Assembly (NCBI GenBank): GCA_016871755.1
Contig: VHCJ01000001.1
Span: forward strand, 1-64,000
DNA length: 64,000 bases
Direction: 5' to 3'
DNA from: Verrucomicrobiota bacterium
Lineage (GTDB): Bacteria; Verrucomicrobiota; Verrucomicrobiia; Opitutales; Opitutaceae
A program made the translations under genes and the position numbers. The notes under the pieces are model-generated. The model made no database searches. It saw only the letters and a program-made list of their open reading frames with translations, and was not told the origin of the DNA. The first letter of the stretch is position 1. Each line of letters begins with the position of its first letter. Positions 36,726 to 47,289 of the stretch are shown in pieces.

Positions 36726-39700
36726 ATCCGTCGCGGCCATTCATCCTCCGCCCCGTCGCCACCACGCTGCTGATGGTGGCGCTGACGCTGTCGGGCATCC
36801 TCGCCTACCGGCTGCTGCCGGTCGCGGCGCTGCCGGAGGTCGATTACCCGACGATCCAGATCTTCACGTTCTATCCGGGCGCGAGCCCGGAGGTCACGTC
36901 GAGCGCGATCACCGCCCCGCTGGAGCGTCGGCTCGGGCAGATCCCGGGCGTGAACCAGATGTCGTCCACCAGCGCGAGCGGGGCGTCCGTGATCACGCTG
37001 CAGTTCTCCCTCGAGGTCTCACTCGGGGTCGCCGAACAGGAGGTGCAGGCCGCGATCAATGCCGCGAGCAATCTCCTGCCCAATGACCTGCCGGCGCCGC
37101 CGATCTACCGGAAGGTCAATCCGGCCGACACGCCGATCATCACGCTCGCCGTCACCTCCGCCAGCCTGCCGCTGCCCGAGGTCCACGATCTCGTCGACAC
37201 GCGGGTCGCCCAGAAGCTCGCCCAGCTTCCGGGCGTCGGAATGGTCAGCCTCGCCGGCGGCCAGCGCCCCGCCGTGCGCATCCAGGTGAATCCGTCCGAG
37301 CTCGCCGCCCGCGGCCTCAATCTCGCCGACATCCGTGCGGCGATCAACGCCGCCAGCGTCAACCAGCCGAAGGGCAATTTCGACGGGCCGACTCGGAGCA
37401 TCCTGATGGACGCGAACGACCAGTTGCGCTCCGTCGAGGAGTACCGGCAGTTGATCCTCACGTGGCGCGACGGGGCGCCGCTGCGGCTGGGCGAAGTCGC
37501 CCAAGTGGTCAACGCCTCCGAGGACCGCCGGCTCGCGGCCTGGGCCGACCGCCTGCCCGCGGTCCTGATCAACGTGCAGCGCCAGCCGGGCGCGAACGTG
37601 ATCGAGGTGGTCGACCGGGTGCGCGCGCTGCTGCCGCAGCTGGAGTCGAGCCTCCCGGCGGCGGTGGAGCTGACCGTCCTGACCGACCGCACCCAGAGCA
37701 TCCGGGCCTCGGTACGCGACGTGCAGCACGAACTGCTCTTCGCGATCGGGCTGGTGGTGCTGGTGACGTTCCTCTTCCTCCGCGATCCGGCCGCCACGCT
37801 CATCCCGTCGATCGCGGTGCCGCTGTCGCTGATCGGCACCTTCGGGGTGATGCACCTCGCCGGTTTCTCGCTGAACCTGCTCACCCTGATGGCGCTCACG
37901 ATCGCGACCGGCTTCGTCGTCGACGACGCGATCGTGATGCTCGAGAACATCGCGCGCTTCCGCGAGGAGGGCCTCGCGCCGCTCGACGCGGCGCTGCGGG
38001 GGGCGAAGCAGATCGGCTTCACGCTGGTGTCGCTGACGATTTCATTGATTGCGGTGCTGATCCCGCTGCTCTTCATGGGCGACGTGGTGGGACGGTTGTT
38101 CCACGAGTTCGCGATCACGCTCGCGGTGGCGATCCTGATCTCGCTGGTCGTGTCGCTCACGCTGACGCCGATGATGGGCGCACGGCTCCTGCCGCCTCCC
38201 TCACCCGGCCACGGGCAGGGCCACGGCGCGCCGGGATTCCTCGATCGGGTCATCGCGCAGTACCTGCGCGGACTGGACTGGGTGCTGAATCACCAGCGCA
38301 TGACGCTGGCCGTGACGGTGGGCACGCTGCTGCTGACGGTGGCCCTGTACGTCACCGCGCCAAAGGGGTTCTTCCCGGTTCAGGACAACGCCGTGCTGCA
38401 GGCCGTGACGGAGGCGCCGCAGTCGGTGTCGTTCGCCGCGATGGCCAAGCGGCAGCAGGCGCTGGCGGAGCGGATCCTCGCCGATCCTGCGGTGGTCAGC
38501 CTGTCCTCGTTCATCGGCGTCGATGGCACCAACACCACGCTGAACAGCGGGCGGATGCTGATCAACCTGCGCCCGCACGGCGAGCGACGGGAGCGGGCTC
38601 CGGAGATCATCGCCCGCCTGCTCGCCTCCGCGCGGGGCGTGCCCGGGATCACGCTCTACCTCCAGCCGGTGCAGGAGCTGACGATCGAGGACCGGGTGAG
38701 CCGGACGCAGTTCCAGTTCACGCTCACCTCACCGGACGGCCCGTTGCTGGAGTCGTGGGTCCCGGACTTCGTCGCCCTGCTGCAGGCGCAGCCGGAGTTG
38801 GCGGACGTGGCGAGCGACCAGCAGACGCGCGGCCTGCAGGCCTTTGTGGAGATCGACCGCGACGCCGCGAGCCGGCTCGGGGTCAGCGTCGCCGACATCG
38901 GTGACGCCCTCTACAATGCCTTCGGGCAGCGGCAGATCTCGACGCTTTTCACGCAAGCGAGCCAGTACCGGGTGGTGCTGGAGGTCGATCCGCGGCTCGC
39001 GCAGGGACCGGCGGCGCTGGACCGCATCTACGTCAACAGCAGTTCGGGTCGCCCGGTGCGGCTGGCGAGCGTAGCGCAGGTGCGCGAAGGACCGGCCATG
39101 CTGGTGATCAACCACGTCGGTCAGTTCCCGGCCATCACCGTCTCCTTCAACCTCGCCCCGGGCTTCGCGCTCGGGGCGGCGGTGGAGGCGATCGAGCGCG
39201 CGGCGGCCGAGGCACCCCTGCCGCCGGCGATCGAACTGACCTTCCAAGGCGCGGCGCACGCCTTCCGGTCGTCGCTCTCGAGCACGCTCTTCCTGATCCT
39301 CGCGGCGGTGGTGACGATGTACCTCGTCCTCGGCGTGCTCTATGAAAGCACGATCCACCCGATCACGATTCTCTCAACTCTGCCGTCGGCCGCGGTCGGC
39401 GCGCTCCTCGCGCTGCACCTCACCGGTCGCCCGTTGGACATGATCGCGATCATCGGGATCATCCTGCTGATCGGCCTCGTGAAGAAGAACGGCATCATGA
39501 TGGTCGATTTCGCGCTGGAGGCCGAGCGTCACCAAGGACTCCCGCCGCGCGAAGCGATCCGCGAGGCGGCGCGGCTGCGTTTCCGGCCGATCCTCATGAC
39601 CACGCTGGCGGCGCTGTTCGGCGCGCTGCCGCTGATGTTCGCCTCGGGTTCCGGGGCCGAGCTGCGCCAGCCGCTCGGCCTCGTGATGGTCGGCGGCCTG

Positions 39701-39820
39701 CTCGTCAGCCAGGTACTGACCGTCTTCACGACGCCGGTGGTTTACCTCGCGTTTGACCACCTTGCCCGGCGTCGGACCAAGCGCCGCGCGGCCCCGGCGG
39801 TGAAGCCGGCCTCCGCCTGA
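36722..39820 (+). CDS. RND efflux permease (MdtB-like), first of a pair
   Basis: This proton-driven multidrug pump subunit of the HAE-RND family has 1032 residues, twelve transmembrane helices and two large periplasmic loops. The proton-relay Asp pair is in [14 protein letters not shown] near residue 400 and the partner Lys in [15 protein letters not shown] near 920. A permease paralogue follows after 9 nt. This adaptor-permease-permease order is that of MdtABC, where two different permeases form a heterotrimer. The substrate is unknown. Confidence 0.94.
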   Translation: MNPSRPFILRPVATTLLMVALTLSGILAYRLLPVAALPEVDYPTIQIFTFYPGASPEVTSSAITAPLERRLGQIPGVNQMSSTSASGASVITLQFSLEVSLGVAEQEVQAAINAASNLLPNDLPAPPIYRKVNPADTPIITLAVTSASLPLPEVHDLVDTRVAQKLAQLPGVGMVSLAGGQRPAVRIQVNPSELAARGLNLADIRAAINAASVNQPKGNFDGPTRSILMDANDQLRSVEEYRQLILTWRDGAPLRLGEVAQVVNASEDRRLAAWADRLPAVLINVQRQPGANVIEVVDRVRALLPQLESSLPAAVELTVLTDRTQSIRASVRDVQHELLFAIGLVVLVTFLFLRDPAATLIPSIAVPLSLIGTFGVMHLAGFSLNLLTLMALTIATGFVVDDAIVMLENIARFREEGLAPLDAALRGAKQIGFTLVSLTISLIAVLIPLLFMGDVVGRLFHEFAITLAVAILISLVVSLTLTPMMGARLLPPPSPGHGQGHGAPGFLDRVIAQYLRGLDWVLNHQRMTLAVTVGTLLLTVALYVTAPKGFFPVQDNAVLQAVTEAPQSVSFAAMAKRQQALAERILADPAVVSLSSFIGVDGTNTTLNSGRMLINLRPHGERRERAPEIIARLLASARGVPGITLYLQPVQELTIEDRVSRTQFQFTLTSPDGPLLESWVPDFVALLQAQPELADVASDQQTRGLQAFVEIDRDAASRLGVSVADIGDALYNAFGQRQISTLFTQASQYRVVLEVDPRLAQGPAALDRIYVNSSSGRPVRLASVAQVREGPAMLVINHVGQFPAITVSFNLAPGFALGAAVEAIERAAAEAPLPPAIELTFQGAAHAFRSSLSSTLFLILAAVVTMYLVLGVLYESTIHPITILSTLPSAAVGALLALHLTGRPLDMIAIIGIILLIGLVKKNGIMMVDFALEAERHQGLPPREAIREAARLRFRPILMTTLAALFGALPLMFASGSGAELRQPLGLVMVGGLLVSQVLTVFTTPVVYLAFDHLARRRTKRRAAPAVKPASA

Positions 39821-39829
39821 CCGTCCGCG

Positions 39830-42800
39830 ATGAATCTCTCCCGGCCCTTCATCCGTCGGCCCGTGGCGAGCGCCCTGCTCGCCACCGCCCTCGTGCTGGC
39901 CGGCGCGCTTTCCTACGGGCTGCTGCCGGTCGCGCCGCTGCCTCAGGTCGACTTCCCGACGATCCAAGTCAACGCCTCGCTGCCGGGAGCGAGTCCGGAG
40001 ACGATCGCGGCAAGCGTGGCGACGCCGCTCGAGCGCGCCCTTGGCAGCATCGCCGGGGTCACGGCGATCTCGTCGACGAGCCGCCAGGGATCGACCGGGA
40101 TCACGCTGGAGTTCGCGCTGAACCGGAACATCGATGACGCCGCCCGCGACGTGCAGGCCGCGATCAACGCGGCGCGCGGCCAGTTGCCGGCGGGGATGCC
40201 CGGCAATCCCAGCTTCCGCAAGGTCAATCCCTCGCAGGCCCCGATCATGGCCCTTGCCCTGAGCTCGCCGAACCTCGCCCCCGGCAAGCTCTATGACATC
40301 GCCGCCACGGTGATCGCCCAGAAGCTCTCGCAGCTCCCCGGTGTCGGCGAGGTCTCCGTCGGCGGCAGCTCCCTGCCGGCGGTGCGGGTCCAGCTCAACC
40401 CCAACGCCCTCGCCCACCACGGCATCGCGCTGGATGAAGTGCGTCGCGCGATCAGCGCGACCAACGCGGTGGTGCCCCGGGGCAGCCTCGAAGCCGGGGA
40501 CCGGGGCTGGCAGATCCAGACGAGCGGACAGTTGCGCCGCGCGGCCGACTACCTGCCGCTGATCATTCGCTACCGCGACGGCGCGGCGATCCGGCTGGGC
40601 GATGTCGCGAAGGTGACCGATTCCGTCGAGGACCGCTACAGCAGCGGATTCCACAACGACGAGCCTGCGGTCGTGATGATGGTCAGCCGCCAGCCGGGCG
40701 CCAACATCGTGGCCACGATCAACGCGATCAACGCCCAGCTCCCGTACCTCCGGGCGCTCGTCCCGGCGGATGCCTCCCTCGCCGTCGTCATGGACCGCTC
40801 TCCGGGAATCCGGGCCTCGCTCGCCGAGGCCCGCACCACCCTCATCCTCTCAGCCGGGCTGGTCATGCTGGTCGTGTTCCTGTTCCTCGGCAGCGCCCGC
40901 GCCGCCGTGATCCCGAGCCTCGCGATCCCGGTCTCCCTGATCGGTACGTTCGGGATCATGTACCTGTACGGGTTCTCCCTGAACAATCTCTCGCTGATGG
41001 CCCTCGTCGTCGCCGCCGGGCTCGTGGTCGACGACGCCATCGTCGTGCTGGAGACGATCTCGCGCGGGATCGAGCAAGGCACCTCGCCGCTGCGCGCCAC
41101 GTACCGCGGCGCCCGCGAGGTCGGGTTCACCCTCCTCGCGATGAACCTCTCGCTCGTGGTGGTGTTCGTGTCGATCCTGTTCATGGGCGGTCTGGTCGAA
41201 CGGCTGTTCCGCGAGTTCTCGATCACGCTTGCCGCGGCGATGCTGGTCTCACTCGTCGTCTCCCTCACCCTCACCCCGAGCCTTTGCGCGCGCTGGCTGC
41301 CGCGACGCGACGCGCACCCGCCGACCCGCCTCGCCCGCACCACCTCCGCCGCGTTTGCGTCCTTGCAGCGGGGTTACGGCCACGCCCTCGACTGGACGCT
41401 CCGGCACGACACGCTGACGTTGGTGATCCTGGTCGGGACCATCGCGCTGAACATCTCGCTCTACATCACGATCCCAAAGGGCTTCCTGCCGCAGCAGGAC
41501 ACCGGCCAGCTCCAGGGCTTCGTCCGCGGCGACGATGCCTTCTCCTACCAGCTGATGCAGCCCAAGATCGAGTCGTACCGGAGGCTGATTCTCTCGGACC
41601 CGGCGGTCGCCGACGTGATCGGTTTCAGCGGTGGGCAGTCCGGCATCAGCAATTCCCGGATCATGATCCGGCTCAAGCCGCTTGCCGAACGCGGCGTCTC
41701 CGCCAGCGAGGTGGTCAACCGCATCCGGGCGCGGCTGCCCAGCGTGCCGGGCGGGATGATGTGGCTGAGCGTGGCGCAGGACCTCGACGCCCCGCGCATG
41801 TCCGACGGCGGCTCGTACGAGATCAACCTGCTCTCCGCCGAACTCGACACGCTGCGGGCGTGGGCCCCCAAGGTCTCCCGCGCCCTGCAGGAACTGCCGG
41901 AGCTGGTCGACGTCGATGCACCCTCCGACGCCGGCACGCAGCAGGTGCGGCTCCACATCGACCGCGAGGCCGCGCGGCGCCTGGGGGTCGACATGCGCAT
42001 GGTCACGCAGGTGCTGAACAGCTCGTTCAGCCAGCGTCAGGTGTCGACCCTCTATGACCGCTTGAACCAGTACCGTGTCGTGATGGAGCTGGAGCCGCAG
42101 TACACGCAGGATCCCACCGTGCTGGACCAGGTGCAGGTCATCGGTTCGGGCGGCCGCCAGGTGCCGCTCTCGGCGTTCGCGCGATACGACTACGCGCAGG
42201 TGGAGGACCGGGTGCGGCACACCGCCCAGTTCGCGTCGGAGGGGGTGGGCTTCGCCCTCGCCCCCGGGGTCTCCCTTGAGCAGGCGCTCGCCGCGATCGA
42301 CGGGGCGCTGGCGCGGGTCCTCCTGCCCACGGAGGTGCAGGCCCGCCTCGGCGGCGGCGCCCAGAACTTCCAGCGCACGCAGCAAAGCCAGACGCTCCTC
42401 ATCCTCGGCGTCCTGGTCGCCGTCTACCTCGTGCTCGGCATCCTCTACGAAAGCACGCTGCATCCGCTGACCATCCTCTCGACGCTGCCGTCGGCGGGGC
42501 TCGGGGCGTTGCTGGCGCTGCGGCTGACCGGCACGGAGTTCACGCTGATCGCGCTGCTCGGACTTTTCCTGCTGATCGGAATCGTGATGAAGAACGCGAT
42601 CCTCATGATCGACGTCGCCCTCGACCGCGAGCGGAACGGCGGCCTGCCGGCGCGGGCCGCGATCCGCGAGGCGGCTCTGGTGCGGCTGCGGCCGATCCTG
42701 ATGACGAACCTCGCCGCGATCCTCGGCGCATTGCCGCTCATCTTCGCGGCCGGCGAGGGCGTCGAACTCCGCCGCCCGCTCGGGCTGACGATTGCGGGCG

Positions 42801-42913
42801 GTCTGCTGGTCAGCCAGATCCTGACGCTCTTCTCCGTGCCGGTGGTCTACCTGTGGATCGATCGGCTGCGGGGGCGGCGGCGGCAGGCCGCGCTCCCCGC
42901 CACCGCCTCCTGA
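39830..42913 (+). CDS. RND efflux permease (MdtC-like), second of a pair
   Basis: A second HAE-RND permease of 1027 residues, paralogous to the preceding gene over its whole length, with GLVVDDAIVVLETI near residue 400 and IVMKNAILMIDVAL near 920. The Lys after GIV is shifted one residue from the KKNG of its neighbour (MKNA), a pattern also seen between MdtB and MdtC. It would form a mixed trimer with the upstream permease. A 6-bp stem with a 6-base loop (42946-42963) lies just after the stop and may attenuate readthrough into the next operon. Confidence 0.94.
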   Translation: MNLSRPFIRRPVASALLATALVLAGALSYGLLPVAPLPQVDFPTIQVNASLPGASPETIAASVATPLERALGSIAGVTAISSTSRQGSTGITLEFALNRNIDDAARDVQAAINAARGQLPAGMPGNPSFRKVNPSQAPIMALALSSPNLAPGKLYDIAATVIAQKLSQLPGVGEVSVGGSSLPAVRVQLNPNALAHHGIALDEVRRAISATNAVVPRGSLEAGDRGWQIQTSGQLRRAADYLPLIIRYRDGAAIRLGDVAKVTDSVEDRYSSGFHNDEPAVVMMVSRQPGANIVATINAINAQLPYLRALVPADASLAVVMDRSPGIRASLAEARTTLILSAGLVMLVVFLFLGSARAAVIPSLAIPVSLIGTFGIMYLYGFSLNNLSLMALVVAAGLVVDDAIVVLETISRGIEQGTSPLRATYRGAREVGFTLLAMNLSLVVVFVSILFMGGLVERLFREFSITLAAAMLVSLVVSLTLTPSLCARWLPRRDAHPPTRLARTTSAAFASLQRGYGHALDWTLRHDTLTLVILVGTIALNISLYITIPKGFLPQQDTGQLQGFVRGDDAFSYQLMQPKIESYRRLILSDPAVADVIGFSGGQSGISNSRIMIRLKPLAERGVSASEVVNRIRARLPSVPGGMMWLSVAQDLDAPRMSDGGSYEINLLSAELDTLRAWAPKVSRALQELPELVDVDAPSDAGTQQVRLHIDREAARRLGVDMRMVTQVLNSSFSQRQVSTLYDRLNQYRVVMELEPQYTQDPTVLDQVQVIGSGGRQVPLSAFARYDYAQVEDRVRHTAQFASEGVGFALAPGVSLEQALAAIDGALARVLLPTEVQARLGGGAQNFQRTQQSQTLLILGVLVAVYLVLGILYESTLHPLTILSTLPSAGLGALLALRLTGTEFTLIALLGLFLLIGIVMKNAILMIDVALDRERNGGLPARAAIREAALVRLRPILMTNLAAILGALPLIFAAGEGVELRRPLGLTIAGGLLVSQILTLFSVPVVYLWIDRLRGRRRQAALPATAS

Positions 42914-43036
42914 GCGGGGCAGCAGCGAGGCGGCCCGCTTTCCGATTCGCCCCGGTCGGCGAAATCTGCCAAGCCTTCCGTCCCGCACCTCCGTCGCGCG
43001 ATGCGACAGTGCGCGCGGTGCCGTTTTTCCTTTGCC

Positions 43037-44161
43037 ATGAAGCTGCGCATTGCCCTAGCCCTGCTCGCCGTGATCGTCGTGCTCGGCGGCATCTTTGGCG
43101 CCAAGGCCCTGCAGATCCGGAAGGCCGACGCGGCCGCCGCCGCCCGGCGCCCGCCCCCGGTCACCGTCGCCACCGCCCAGGCGGTGCCGGAGACCTGGAC
43201 CGCCACGCTGGACGCCGTCGCCAGCCTGCGGAGTTTCCGCGGCATCACCGTGCGCGCGGAGTTGGACGGTCGCATCAGCCGGCTTGCGTTCGAGTCCGGC
43301 GCCGTTGTGCGCGAAGGCGACGTGCTCGTTGAACTCGACACGAGCACCGAAACCGCCCAGCTCGCCGGGCTCGAGGCGCAGGCTCGCCTCGCCGCGCTCT
43401 CCCTCGATCGCGCCCGCGAGTTGCGCCGCACCGGCACCAACACGCCGGCCGACCTCGACTTCGCCGAGAACACCGCCCAGCAGAGCCTCGCCGCCATCGA
43501 GGTCCTGCGTGCCACGATCGCCAAGAAGCGGATCGTCGCTCCCTTCTCCGGCCGCCTCGGCATCCGCGGCGTCAACCCCGGCCAGTTTCTCAACAAGGGC
43601 GACGCCGTCGTGGAGTTGGAGTCCGCCGACCCCATCTACGCCGACTTTGGTCTGCCCCAGCAGGAGCTCACGCGCCTGCAGCCGGGCCTGGAGGTCCGGC
43701 TCCAAGCCGACGCCTATCCCGGTCGCACGTTCACCGGGAAAGTCGAGACCACGAGTCCGCGGGTCCGCGACGACACCCGCAACGTGGCCGTTCGCGCCGT
43801 CTTCCCGAATCCGGCCGAGGCGCTGCGACCAGGCATGTTCGCCCGGGTCTCCGTCATCCTCCCGGAATCCAGCGCGGTGCTCGTCCTCCCCGCCTCCGCC
43901 ATCACCTACAGTCCCTATGGCGACTCCGTCTACGTGGTGGAGACCGAGACCACCCCCGAGGGCACGCGCGAGGTCGCCCGGCAGCGTTTCGTCGAGGTCG
44001 GTCCGCGGCGCGGCGACCAAACCAGCATCCGCAAGGGCCTCAACCCCGGCGACCGCGTCGTCGTGGCCGGCCAGATGAAGCTGCGCAGCGGCGCGGCGGT
44101 CCGGATCGACAATTCCATCCTGCCCGGGAACGAGGCCGCCCCCAAGCCCGCCGAGAGCTGA
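43037..44161 (+). CDS. RND efflux periplasmic adaptor (second system)
   Basis: The ATG at 43037 gives 374 residues beginning with a hydrophobic signal/anchor (LRIALALLAVIVVLGGIFGA). An ORF start at 43001 would add 12 non-family residues. Lipoyl halves RISRLAFESGAVVREGDVLV and KRIVAPFSGRLGIRGVNPGQ flank a shorter hairpin than in the MdtA-like protein. The family is MexH/AcrA-like. The permease gene starts 10 nt after its stop. The gap from the previous permease gene is 123 nt and could carry a separate promoter. Confidence 0.93.
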   Translation: MKLRIALALLAVIVVLGGIFGAKALQIRKADAAAAARRPPPVTVATAQAVPETWTATLDAVASLRSFRGITVRAELDGRISRLAFESGAVVREGDVLVELDTSTETAQLAGLEAQARLAALSLDRARELRRTGTNTPADLDFAENTAQQSLAAIEVLRATIAKKRIVAPFSGRLGIRGVNPGQFLNKGDAVVELESADPIYADFGLPQQELTRLQPGLEVRLQADAYPGRTFTGKVETTSPRVRDDTRNVAVRAVFPNPAEALRPGMFARVSVILPESSAVLVLPASAITYSPYGDSVYVVETETTPEGTREVARQRFVEVGPRRGDQTSIRKGLNPGDRVVVAGQMKLRSGAAVRIDNSILPGNEAAPKPAES

Positions 44162-44171
44162 GGCCGCGCCC

Positions 44172-47100
44172 ATGAACTTCACCGAGCGCTTCGTGCGGCG
44201 GCCCGTGCTGGCCACCGTCGTCAATCTCTTCCTCCTGATCGCGGGCTGGCAGTCCATCCAGGCCCTTGTGGTCCGGCAGTACCCGGAGACCAAGAACGCC
44301 GTCGTCACCGTCACCGTCCCCTACCCCGGCGCCAGCGCCGACCTCGTGCGCGGCTTCGTCACCACGCCGCTCGAGCGCGAGATCGCCTCCGCCGACGGCA
44401 TCGACTTTGTCGAGTCCATCAGCCGCCAGAACGCCTCCGTGATCACGGCGCGGCTGCGCCTGAACTACGACCCCAACGACGCCCTGACGCAAATCACCGC
44501 CAAGGTGAACCGCGTGCGCGGCGAGCTGCCCGCCGGCTCCGAGGATCCCGTCTTCGATGTTTCCGTCGGCGAGAGCACGGCCTCCGCGTACTTCGGCTTC
44601 TACAGCCGCTCGCTCGAGGGCAACCAGATCACCGACTACCTCGCCCGCGTCGTCCAGCCCAAGCTCTCCACGATCGAGGGCGTCCAGAAGGCCGAGATCA
44701 TCGGCGCGCGCACGTTCGCGATGCGCATCTGGCTGAAGCCGGACCGCCTGGCCGCCCTCGGGCTCTCCCCGGCCGACGTGCGCACCGCCCTGGCGGCCAA
44801 CAACTCCCTCGCCCCGGTGGGCCAGACCAAGGGGAGCATGCTCACGGTCAACCTGACCGCCCGCACCGACCTGCGGTCGGTCGAGGAGTTCCGCCGCATC
44901 GTGGTCCGCGAGCGCGGTGGCGACCAAGTGCGCCTTGGCGACATCACCGAGGTGGTCCTCGGGGCCGAGGACTACAACTCGCACGTGAAGTTCTCCGGCG
45001 AGACCGGCGTGTTCATCGGCATCTTCGTCCTGCCCACCGCGAACGCCATCGACGTCATGGCGCGGGTCCGCCAAACGATGCCGGAGATCCAGGCGCAGCT
45101 GCCGGTCGGGATCGAGGGACGACTCGTCGCCGACTTCACGGAGTTCATCAACGAGTCGATCCGCGAGGTCGTCCGCACGCTGGTCGAGGCGATGCTCATC
45201 GTGATCGTGGTGATCTACCTGTTCCTCGGCTCGGCGCGCTTGGTCATCATCCCGATCGTCGCCATCCCGCTCTCCCTCGTCGGCTGCACCACGCTGATGC
45301 TCGCCTTCGGGTTCTCGATCAACCTGCTCACCCTGCTCGCCATGGTGCTCGCGATCGGCCTGGTGGTCGACGACGCGATCGTGGTCGTCGAGAACATCCA
45401 TCGGCACATCGAGGAGGGCCTGACACCCTTCGCCGCCGCGCTGCGCGGGGCGCACGAACTGGTCGGGCCGGTCATCGCCATGACGATCACGCTTGCCGCG
45501 GTCTACGCGCCGGTCGGTTTCCAATCCGGCCTGACCGGCGCGCTGTTCCGCGAATTCGCCTTCACCCTCGCCAGCGCGGTGCTCATCTCCGGCTTCGTCG
45601 CCCTGACCCTGACGCCGATGATGTGCGCGCGGATCCTGCGGCACAACCCGAACCGCCGCGGATTCGAGGCCTTCCTCGACCGGCAGTTTGCCCGGCTGCA
45701 GCGGGGCTACGAGTGGCTCCTGCACCACGCGCTCAATACGCGCGCCGCCGTCTTCATCGTCGCCGCCGGGGTGCTGCTGGCGATCCCCGGATTCTACGTG
45801 ATGACGAAGAAGGAGTTGGCGCCGACCGAGGACAGCAACGTGATCCTGATGCAGGTCGAGGCTGCGCCCAACGCCACGCTGGAGCAGACGCTGCTCTACG
45901 CCGACCAGATTGTCGCCCTGCTCCGGCAGCACTACCCGACCGAGACGGCGGAGACGTTCCAGGTCATCGGCCGCGCCGGCACGGCGAACAGCGCGTTCGT
46001 CGGCTGGCGGCTGAAGCCGCGCAGCCAGCGCTCGCGGAGCGCCCAGGAGCTGCTGCCGGAGATCCAGGGACGGGTGACCGCGATCGCCGGCGTGAAGGTC
46101 GCCGCCTTCATGCGCCCCTCCCTCCCCGGGGCGATCGGCGGTCTGCCGGTGCAGCTGGTGATCGGCTCGACGGAGCGCCATGAGCGGGTCGCGGAGGTCG
46201 CCGACGCCTTGCTGCAGAAGGCATTGCGGAGCGGATTGTTCCTGTTCGGTGACACCAATCTGCGCTTCGACCAGCAGCAGGTGGAGATCGTGATTGATCG
46301 CGAAAAGGCCGCCGCGCTCGGGATCACGATGCAGCGGCTCGGCGCCGACCTGAGCGCGATGCTCGGCGGCGGTTTCGTGAACCGGTTCGCGATCGACGGC
46401 CGCGCCTACCGCGTGACGCCGCAGGTGACGCGCCGGGAGCGGCTCAATCCCGAGCAACTCGAGACCTACTACGTGTCGACGACCCGCGGCGAACTCGTCT
46501 CCCTCTCGACGATCGCTCACCTCGAGGAGCGCGTGCAGCCGCGCGATCTGCGTCGTTTCCAGCAGCTGAACGCCGCCACGCTCTCGTTCCTGCCGGCCCC
46601 GGGCGTCTCGCAGGGCCAGGCCCTCGACTGGCTCCGGGCCGAGGCGGCGTCGGGGTTCCCGCAGGGCTTCACGCTCGATTACGCGGGTGAATCCCGCCAG
46701 TTCACCCAGGAGGGCGGCTCGCTTGCCGGCACCTTCATCCTCGCGGTGATCGTGATCTTCCTCGTCCTCGCCGCACAGTACGAGAGTTTCCGCGATCCGT
46801 TCATCATCATGATGTCGGTGCCGCTCTCGCTCGCGGGTGCGATGGTCTTTCTGTTCTTCGACGTCGCGACACTGAACATCTACACGCAGGTGGGGCTGAT
46901 CACGCTCGTCGGCCTGATCACCAAGCACGGCATCTTGATCGTGGAGTTCGCGAACAAGCTCCAGGAGCAGGAGGGCCGCTCGATCCGCGACGCCGTGGAG
47001 CACGCCGCCGCCGTGCGGCTGCGGCCGATCCTCATGACCACCGCCGCCATGGTGCTGGGCGTGCTGCCGCTGCTGCGCGCCACCGGCGCCGGCGGAGAGA

Positions 47101-47252
47101 GCCGTTTCAGCATCGGTCTGGTCGTCGCCACTGGCATGGCGATCGGCACCGTCTTCACGCTGTTCGTCGTCCCGGCCTTCTACACGGCGATCGCCCGCGA
47201 CCGGCGTCCGTCCGCGAACCCCGCGCCTGAGGTCATCGCGACCGCGCATTGA
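44172..47252 (+). CDS. RND efflux permease (single-permease system)
   Basis: HAE-RND permease of 1026 residues forming a homotrimeric proton/drug antiporter with the adaptor encoded just upstream. The proton-relay Asp pair is in GLVVDDAIVVVENIH near 400 and the TM10 Lys in LITKHGILIVEFAN near 910. The VRQYPETKNAVVTV and VTVPYPGASADLVRGF segments at the first periplasmic loop resemble the MexK/MexI-type branch more than the MdtB/C branch. No outer-membrane TolC-type gene lies in the window, so both pumps must borrow one. Confidence 0.94.
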   Translation: MNFTERFVRRPVLATVVNLFLLIAGWQSIQALVVRQYPETKNAVVTVTVPYPGASADLVRGFVTTPLEREIASADGIDFVESISRQNASVITARLRLNYDPNDALTQITAKVNRVRGELPAGSEDPVFDVSVGESTASAYFGFYSRSLEGNQITDYLARVVQPKLSTIEGVQKAEIIGARTFAMRIWLKPDRLAALGLSPADVRTALAANNSLAPVGQTKGSMLTVNLTARTDLRSVEEFRRIVVRERGGDQVRLGDITEVVLGAEDYNSHVKFSGETGVFIGIFVLPTANAIDVMARVRQTMPEIQAQLPVGIEGRLVADFTEFINESIREVVRTLVEAMLIVIVVIYLFLGSARLVIIPIVAIPLSLVGCTTLMLAFGFSINLLTLLAMVLAIGLVVDDAIVVVENIHRHIEEGLTPFAAALRGAHELVGPVIAMTITLAAVYAPVGFQSGLTGALFREFAFTLASAVLISGFVALTLTPMMCARILRHNPNRRGFEAFLDRQFARLQRGYEWLLHHALNTRAAVFIVAAGVLLAIPGFYVMTKKELAPTEDSNVILMQVEAAPNATLEQTLLYADQIVALLRQHYPTETAETFQVIGRAGTANSAFVGWRLKPRSQRSRSAQELLPEIQGRVTAIAGVKVAAFMRPSLPGAIGGLPVQLVIGSTERHERVAEVADALLQKALRSGLFLFGDTNLRFDQQQVEIVIDREKAAALGITMQRLGADLSAMLGGGFVNRFAIDGRAYRVTPQVTRRERLNPEQLETYYVSTTRGELVSLSTIAHLEERVQPRDLRRFQQLNAATLSFLPAPGVSQGQALDWLRAEAASGFPQGFTLDYAGESRQFTQEGGSLAGTFILAVIVIFLVLAAQYESFRDPFIIMMSVPLSLAGAMVFLFFDVATLNIYTQVGLITLVGLITKHGILIVEFANKLQEQEGRSIRDAVEHAAAVRLRPILMTTAAMVLGVLPLLRATGAGGESRFSIGLVVATGMAIGTVFTLFVVPAFYTAIARDRRPSANPAPEVIATAH

Positions 47253-47289
47253 TCCGCCGCGCGTTCCCTGAGGGTTTCCTTCCCCGACC

